This document shows, piece after piece, positions 58,308 through 64,000 of a stretch of DNA of 64,000 nucleotides. The notes beneath the pieces were generated by a model. It made no database searches, was not told the origin of the DNA, and saw nothing but the letters and a program-made list of their open reading frames with translations. The position numbers and the translations under genes are program-made. The DNA comes from Proales similis (Eukaryota > Rotifera > Eurotatoria > Ploima > Proalidae): assembly GCA_019059635.1 (NCBI GenBank), contig JAGVRJ010000010.1:1118501-1182500 (forward strand). The letters run 5' to 3'. Each line of letters starts with the position of its first letter. Position 1 is the first letter of the stretch.

Positions 58308-61089
58308 CCTCTCTTTGAATGATTGCCAAATATGCTAAGTCTTTACTCCTAAGTCACGCTGACGCTATGAATGCCAAAAAAGAGTTTGCTGTTGCTACCT
58401 AAGTCTAGCTTTTTTATTATTTCTTAAATAATTTTGGCGAATTTCAGCTGATTAACATAAAGCTGCTGCTGCTGCCAAGGACACAGGTTACTACACTTCA
58501 TTTCGTTCTTTTTCTTAAATTATAAAGCATCAAAGCATCTTCCTGTTTGTTCTACTACTCTGAATCGTGGACTTGAGAGTTTGACAAAAATATCAAACGG
58601 CTACTCATTTATCCTGTTCCCTGTAGAGAATTTCAACTTGGTTGAATAACGAGTTCGTCCAAAGGAGGTAAAGAAGGCTAGCGATTTCTTTATGAGAAAT
58701 ACCTCCACACATACAGCTGCTAAAGTCAAGAAATAAATCGATAGACTTGCTCCGTAGATGATTGCCTCTGCAGGCGTCTTCTATCATAATATGTTCACAT
58801 CATTAAAATATCAAATTTCAAGTTTTCACGCTGCTTTAAATAGAACAGGTGTCAGACAAGGATTTAGTTAAGTCCCGGCTGATTCTGACTAGACAGGCTC
58901 AAGAACGGATTTCTAATTGATGAATAAAATCCCTCTATTTGGCAACTATTTATCCATCAACAGTTGGCTGGTGTATTAACGTTTGGTCTAATTTAGATTC
59001 CGATCAAGCGGTTAATAAGCGAACAAGTCATGCAGCAAATTGGACCTGTCTCCCAGGCCAGCTTCTTACGACTCACGCCACGCTTTTTCTCTACTTATCC
59101 CTCATTTCTCTCTTTCTCACTCTCTTTCTCTCTCTCTCTATCGCCATTTCATTCCATTTTACTCTAATTTCAAGCCAGGGTGTAGATAATGCGGAAATTC
59201 GTCGCATCGAGCGAGATACGAGCAAATATCAGAGATCGAGCAGGAAATTTTGATTAAAATAGGAGCGTAGGGAATGAATTTTGCCTATTTGCCATATCTC
59301 GTAGATTATGTACCTTTTTTACGTGCCTGGATATAAGCGCAAATCAATCAGCTAAATGAGAGTCGAATTGAAACTTGTTCTCGAGGCAAATTTGCTCTGC
59401 TACCGACGCCAATGTGGGAGAGTATGCGCTGCGCATGCAGCCGCTCGATTTTTATCATCTTACTTTGGGTGGAGAATCAGCCGATTAGAGAGGGGAGGCT
59501 TTCGCTGCTGGTCTGTCTCCTTATTTCTACGGCGAAATTGGCCTGTTTTATTTGAAATAAACAGTCTAGACAAGAAATCATGAGCGCAAATGCTCAAAGC
59601 AACTGCCTCAAATGTATCATTTTGCCAAATTTACATAAGAATCACTTGGGGCTCAATGCCGATCAGGAACAAATATTTAAATACGGATCGGCATTGCTTG
59701 CTTCCTTTTAAAATTTTCTTAATTGGTCTCGCACGACAAGAATTGAAAATCAGTTATGAAAGCTTCCTATCAGTAGATGAGGATCTTGCACGCATCGGCA
59801 CGGCCGTGCAAGGGTGTGTTAAGGATGCGTGTGTGTGCTGGCTTTCATGTTGATCTAGACTTTTGAATGGTCGTGCGGAAGATTGGTGGAAAAGAACCTA
59901 ATTTCATTTACAATTCATTTACCTAATTCCGGCCTTGTCATTTGAAATGCTTTTATGAAAGATAAGCCATTACATAAACATTAGTAATCAAGAACGCCAT
60001 TCAAGCAGATTAAAAGTGTCTGAGCGTTTTTCTTCTCCTTTATCTTTCTGTTTTGTTTCTCTGTTTCAGCGGCTTCCATTAAGCCCACTCGCACTTTCTT
60101 CTAATTATTTTCGCCTTGCCTCGAAAGCAAGTGAAAACGGTATCGTTCGTCATCACGCCCCGTTGCATTCTTCTTCGTATTGAATTTTTTTTGTTGTTGA
60201 AAAACGTGTTACTAGATTGAGCGTATTTAAGTGACGGGCTCCAGAGATTTTGCTGGCATTCGGTTAAATATACCGCTGTGAATAGCCGCTTTATACTGAC
60301 AGTTGTATCAAATAAATTTGAGTGATATTAAATTCAAAGCCAGTCATTGCACGTGCAGAGGCATAATTTTGCACCTGCTTTATAAATCATCGCTATGAGC
60401 AATTTTCCAGCAGAACGTTACAAAAAGAGAGAGAAAGAAAGAGGGCGAGAGAAAATTGCGTCTTGGCATGATTTAGTCATTATCCGTGGATTTTTCTTTA
60501 GGAAAGAGTGCCAATTAAAGCGAGCATGACTTTCTAGAAATCGCTTCCTCAAGGCCAGGTTAATTGAGTTCAGAGCTTAGCCATGCTTCTAGCTAGACTG
60601 AGCCGCATTAGATGATACACTAGATTTTTGAAGGTTTTCACGGATCAAATCGTTACAGGCCACCCTGTTTGGGTTGATTGGTAGCGAATAGCGGCTTGGA
60701 ATAGACTCCTGTTTCTCATTTCTAATAAGAATAGCTTGCTTAATTTTAAATGAGTCCCAATCAAGCAAAGCTTCAAATACCCTCTTATTTGAATCATCCG
60801 ATCTTTTGCATGTTCGTTCCCTAGTCTTTTTTTTTCTTTATAAAAATCTTCGTGTTTAGTGCGTGTGCCGGATGCGCTTCACAAGGCTCAGTTAATTAAG
60901 TCGGCAGTGTCTCCGGCTCTTCTTGCTTAAAGACCTGAACCACAACGCTCTTTTTCTTTCGTGCTTATTTGTGTGTGAATTTTTCTTTCGTGTTCTATTA
61001 TTGATTTTGATCATTTATGGCGTCGAATAACGTCATCATTCTATATTTCATTTTCTATTGCAATAGAAAGAGACAAAAACGGGAGAATA
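58308..61089. other. Long AT-richer stretch without a clear gene
   Basis: 2.8 kb. It holds a CT-rich microsatellite (about 59098-59142), one short minus-strand open frame of 60 codons (58605-58787) that might be an exon of an unknown gene or a relic, and no recognisable transposon protein. The right end is the 5' flank of the RASD-like gene; no TATA box is clear. Confidence 0.5.
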
Positions 61090-62213
61090 ATGAACGACGA
61101 GTTTTTCAATCAGAACACTTTTGTCGACATTGGCTTTAGTGAGAGTACATCTAAAAACAGCTACCGACTGGTCATATTTGGTGCGCCCCGTGTGGGCAAA
61201 TCATGTGTAATCGACTGGCTGCTTGGCGAGGAAATACGCGATCGTTACTTACCTACGATAGAGGATTTCCATCGAAACATCTACAAAATAAAGGGTGACA
61301 TTTACAGACTCGACATTTTGGACACATCCGGCAATGATCCATTCCCTGCCATGAAAAAACTCAACATCATGACTGGTAAGCGATCGAATTCGCTCTTCGA
61401 ACCACCGAGAGTTTAAATAAATGTTTAAATCGTCTAGGGGACATATTTGTAGTTGTCTACAGTATAGATGACTTAGACTCGTACAATCAAAGCAAACAAG
61501 TCTGTGAGATGATCATTGAACTTAAGCGGCAAAAATCTCGTTCAAGCAGTGCATCGTTCAGCTACGCGCCGATACTTTTACTTGGCAACAAGCTTGACTT
61601 GATTTTGGACAACAAAATCGCAGGAAGATGCGTCGAGTCGTCTGAAGTGCAGCAGTTCGTTCAGTCACTAAAAACATGTCAATATGGCGAGATAAGCTGC
61701 ACCAAACGTATTGGTTTGGAGAACTCATTCGAACGGTTCTTTTCAAAATTCAACATCCCGGTAGAAATGATTCCCACCAGGCACAGGCGTGTGAGCCTCA
61801 ACTTGGATTTGACGCGTCCTCAATTTTCCAAAAATTGCTCATCAAAAGAAGCTGCACTTGAAGGCGGCATCAACACCCGGGCATCGGTGACAAGCTCAAA
61901 ATTTCAATCGAGTGCTAGCGACGATCTGGAGCGGCAGGGGAGTCTAAAAGCCTCGGCAAAAAAAAGCTTTCGAAAAATGACATTCAGACGTCCCTTAAAT
62001 GAAGCGTGTGGGGCAGTATGGTTAAACGCGCGCCGTCCAAGCATAAGAGCAGAGCTCAAACTGCTGCAAACTAAAAGCGAGCGAAGCTTTAGCAAAAAGC
62101 TTAAGGTTGACACCGAAAGCGAGCCAAAAAGCTCTTCGCTCAATATATGGATCTCGACGTTTAAAAATTTATTCTGCTGCCATACGGTCAGAATTCCTGT
62201 CAATAAACTGTAA
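61090..62213 (+). CDS. Dexras/Rhes (RASD)-like GTPase without CaaX box
   Basis: Two exons (61090-61375, 61438-62213), 353 aa. G motifs: G1 FGAPRVGKS; a switch I with PTIEDFHRNIYKIKGDIYRL and G3 LDILDTSGNDPFPAMKKL, both nearly identical to RASD1/RASD2; G4 LLGNKLDL; G5 ISCTK. Past the G domain the family motif ACGAVWLNARRPSIRAELKL is kept (AFGIVAPFARRPSVHSDLMY in RASD1). RASD proteins signal downstream of G-protein-coupled receptors and hormones. The C-terminus here is NLFCCHTVRIPVNKL, so there is no CaaX prenylation box; the CC pair might be lipidated. The codons for the penultimate Asn-Lys contain an AATAAA (62202-62207), so the poly(A) signal is inside the coding end, and another downstream exon cannot be excluded. 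Confidence 0.88.
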
Positions 62214-62263
62214 TCCAATTTAACGCATTTATTTCAATTTAAACCGGTTCAATTTTAACCGGC

Positions 62264-62862
62264 CTATGAGTTAATGTAAATGAGCTTGGTGAAAATCACA
62301 CGCTTACTCTCCTTTTCTCTTGGCCTCTTGCGACTGCTTAAAGAATGGCTGAATGTTTTATTTACAACAATAGAAACACATGATGCGCTTGCCTTCTTTG
62401 CTTGAGATGGGAAGCCAAATATGGCGAACAAGTTGTCCAGAAAGCCGGTGCTTGGTCTTTTTTCTCGTTTATCTTTGGCTTGAAACAATATTAGAACAGC
62501 CAAGCAGGTTAAGGGGCTTGCTTGCTTGAACACCCACCTTTTATTGAGATTCGCCGCTCCAAACGCTCCTCAATCATGTCTTCCAGCCTATCGATTCTGG
62601 CGTTCGGCTGTCGATTTTCTTCCCTCAGCTGTTGATTTTCCTCAAAAAGTCGAGCTTGATTGCGAGCTACTCGCTCGATATCCCTTCGGAACTGACGGTT
62701 CTCTTCCCTTAAAACCCGAATATCCTCGAGCACCTCTCGCATTTGAACAAGAAAACGCCGATCGAAATGGTCGTCAATCATGAAGACTGGGTTCTTAAAG
62801 TCCTATTAAGCTTAATCTACTTGAGTGTTTTTATTAAATAAGCTTACAAGTTGTTTGGCCAT
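62264..62862 (-). CDS. Orphan coiled-coil protein
   Basis: Three exons with matching phases: 62862-62848, 62802-62538 and 62478-62264 (495 nt, 164 aa). Start MAKQLDFKNPVFMIDDHFDR. Residues about 25-90 are a strongly charged coiled coil (VLREENRQFRRDIERVARNQ; LFEENQQLREENRQ). The C-terminal part is basic with a hydrophobic patch (GFLDNLFAIFGFPSQAKKAS). I recognise no family. It is convergent with the RASD-like gene; a minus-strand AATAAA lies at about 62230, 15 nt past the RASD stop, so the 3' ends overlap. The last 30 codons are basic and could be altered by another splice at a GTAAAT within VVNKT. Confidence 0.6.
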
Positions 62863-63311
62863 TTCGTTTGAGTTGAAGCTAGTTTACGACGAAATCTTCG
62901 CTGTGTGATATTTTCGTTTTGGTGGTGGTGGATGTATGGCCCTTAAATAGGCTATTCAACAATACAAAATATGCGAGGAGGAAATGCTTAGAGAGCGGGG
63001 CTGTACATGAATCGGCTTAATTAGTTTGAAACAGGCTATGAAAACTTAAAAGATGCTTGGTCGGCATCAGTTCAAGCAGCTCAATAAGCTCAGAACTACA
63101 GTCAACTCAAAGAAAGCGCGAGATGCACGAACTCTTTTGGCTATTTATTCACTCTTCTTAAGCATGAGAGCCCCTGAATTTTCGCTTGAGCTTAAAAAGA
63201 AAGTAATATCGAGGTGAAAAGTCAATTCAAAACAAGTTTTATTCAAAACCCAAACTAAACTAAGACTAAAACTAAACTAAATTAAAACTACAATACTTTT
63301 AAACTCTTTGA
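62863..63311. other. Intergenic, with an AAACTA-type degenerate tandem repeat
   Basis: 449 bp. At 63249-63292 the plus strand repeats AAACTA/AAACTAA-type units with small changes. It lies in the 3' flank of the right-edge gene, whose minus-strand AATAAA is near 63240. Confidence 0.6.
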
Positions 63312-64000
63312 CTAATTTTCCAGAATTTGGATCGATTTCGCCAAATATCCGACTGAAACCGCAGAATCACTATTTAGCTGAATCTCCTGTTGATTCTCAA
63401 TGACATAGAGAAGACAGGCATACAAACTTGGCGCGCTCGAGTCATTGGCATCCAAACGTGCCCTCAATACAACGTTTAACTTGAATTGATTCGTGTCGGG
63501 AAACTCTTGCATTTTCATCTCATAAAACCAGGTAGAGCGTAAGTTGGACAACACGCCCCACTTTTTGTTTGCATGTGCCATATAGGCCTCGACATGATGG
63601 CGTCCGGGTAGGTCGTCTCCGGTCTCTTCATCATAGGCTCTCTGCTTTGATCGCGCTCCGGCTGGGTCCAGAGGCTCAGTTATTTCAATCGCCAGGTGAT
63701 GCTTATCATTCTCGTCTACACAGCTGAAATCAGGTTTCAGCTTGAAGTCTTTTCCTTCTTTGTCGCCAATCACTTTCTTTGAGCCCATAAACTTGAGAAT
63801 TTCGTTCATGTTAGAGACAACGTGTGCCTCAAAAAGGGCTCGAACGTCATGTCCTTCTTTCACTTCGGTATTTAAATCGAATTTTATCAATGAGGTTGAC
63901 AAATTTTCATTTCTCTCTCCAATATCCAGATTTCTGTTCTTCCAATAGTCAATCACTTCACTGAAAAATTTCCCGAAAGGTTGTGTGGAGAATATCTTCC
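63312..64000 (-). CDS. Partial gene, possible PD-(D/E)xK-type nuclease-like domain (5' end off window)
   Basis: A single open frame runs from the right edge to a TAG at 63312-63314 (229 codons visible); the apparent GTG start at 63956 is not real because the frame stays open beyond it. Readable pieces: FGKFFSEVIDYWKNRN, VRALFEAHVVSNMNEILKFM, LKPDFSCVDENDKHHLAIEI, GRHHVEAYMAHANKKWGVLS and NLRSTWFYEMK. The pattern PDFxxxD...hhhEIT with a later WGVLS...TWFYEM recalls restriction-like domains found with kinases and Crinkler proteins in fungi and some animals. The lysine of the E-x-K motif is Thr here. The assignment is a fold-level guess. Confidence 0.45.
   Translation of the reverse strand, partial: KIFSTQPFGKFFSEVIDYWKNRNLDIGERNENLSTSLIKFDLNTEVKEGHDVRALFEAHVVSNMNEILKFMGSKKVIGDKEGKDFKLKPDFSCVDENDKHHLAIEITEPLDPAGARSKQRAYDEETGDDLPGRHHVEAYMAHANKKWGVLSNLRSTWFYEMKMQEFPDTNQFKLNVVLRARLDANDSSAPSLYACLLYVIENQQEIQLNSDSAVSVGYLAKSIQILEN

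Noticed and set aside
58308..61089. Possible transposon in the AT-rich stretch
   Set aside because: No transposase or reverse transcriptase motif, no terminal repeats and no target duplication that I could see.

Overview
The window is nuclear DNA of a compact animal genome. Almost every gene is split by short introns (about 35-85 nt, GT...AG, with one GC...AG). The genes are metazoan: a latrophilin-type adhesion GPCR, usherin, a Dexras/Rhes-type GTPase and a C/EBP-type bZIP. Genes linked to cilia are frequent (usherin, RSPH10B, RAB28, ENKD1, a TTC41/nephrocystin-3-like protein), so the animal has ciliated cells. I cannot name the species; a small-genome ciliated invertebrate fits best.

Layout. 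1-2728 (-): 5' two-thirds of a latrophilin gene, its 3' end off the left edge. 2729-8041: gene-poor flank of about 5 kb with simple repeats. 8042-13303 (-): three housekeeping genes, NOL10, mitochondrial ferredoxin FDX2 and RAD23. 14031-15180 (+): WDR82, divergent from RAD23. 15707-16996 (+): a TIR-TPR protein. 17184-22442 (-): a TTC41-like NACHT/TPR protein. 22964-39914 (-): a complete usherin gene of about 17 kb, including one exon of about 6.6 kb. 40640-43808 (+): RSPH10B, head-to-head with usherin. 44292-45212 (+): a five-exon gene I rebuilt by splice phase; it encodes an unrecognised signal-peptide/transmembrane protein of 224 aa. 45397-51999 (-): ERCC4 (XPF) and LIG3. 52648-53553 (+): RAB28, head-to-head with LIG3. 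53969-54808 (-): a C/EBP-like bZIP. 55551-56867 (-): ENKD1. From 57 kb on the DNA is more AT-rich and less densely filled: a SAMHD1-like pseudoenzyme (57124-58307, -), a long non-coding stretch, a RASD-like GTPase (61090-62213, +), an orphan coiled-coil protein (62264-62862, -), and a fragment resembling nuclease-like domains of the PD-(D/E)xK type at the right edge (63312-64000, -).

How the parts relate. The strongest cross-gene signal is regulatory: RFX-type X-box motifs lie 66-175 bp upstream of the start codons of RSPH10B, RAB28, ENKD1 and, with one mismatch, the TTC41-like gene. The non-ciliary genes do not show one at that distance. This suggests a local set of ciliary genes under RFX control. 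Three DNA-repair genes (RAD23, ERCC4, LIG3) are also present. The most novel items are the orphan membrane protein with a CRE/CCAAT/TATA promoter, the SAMHD1-like protein that has lost its HD catalytic motif, and the TIR-TPR protein that lacks the usual TIR catalytic glutamate.
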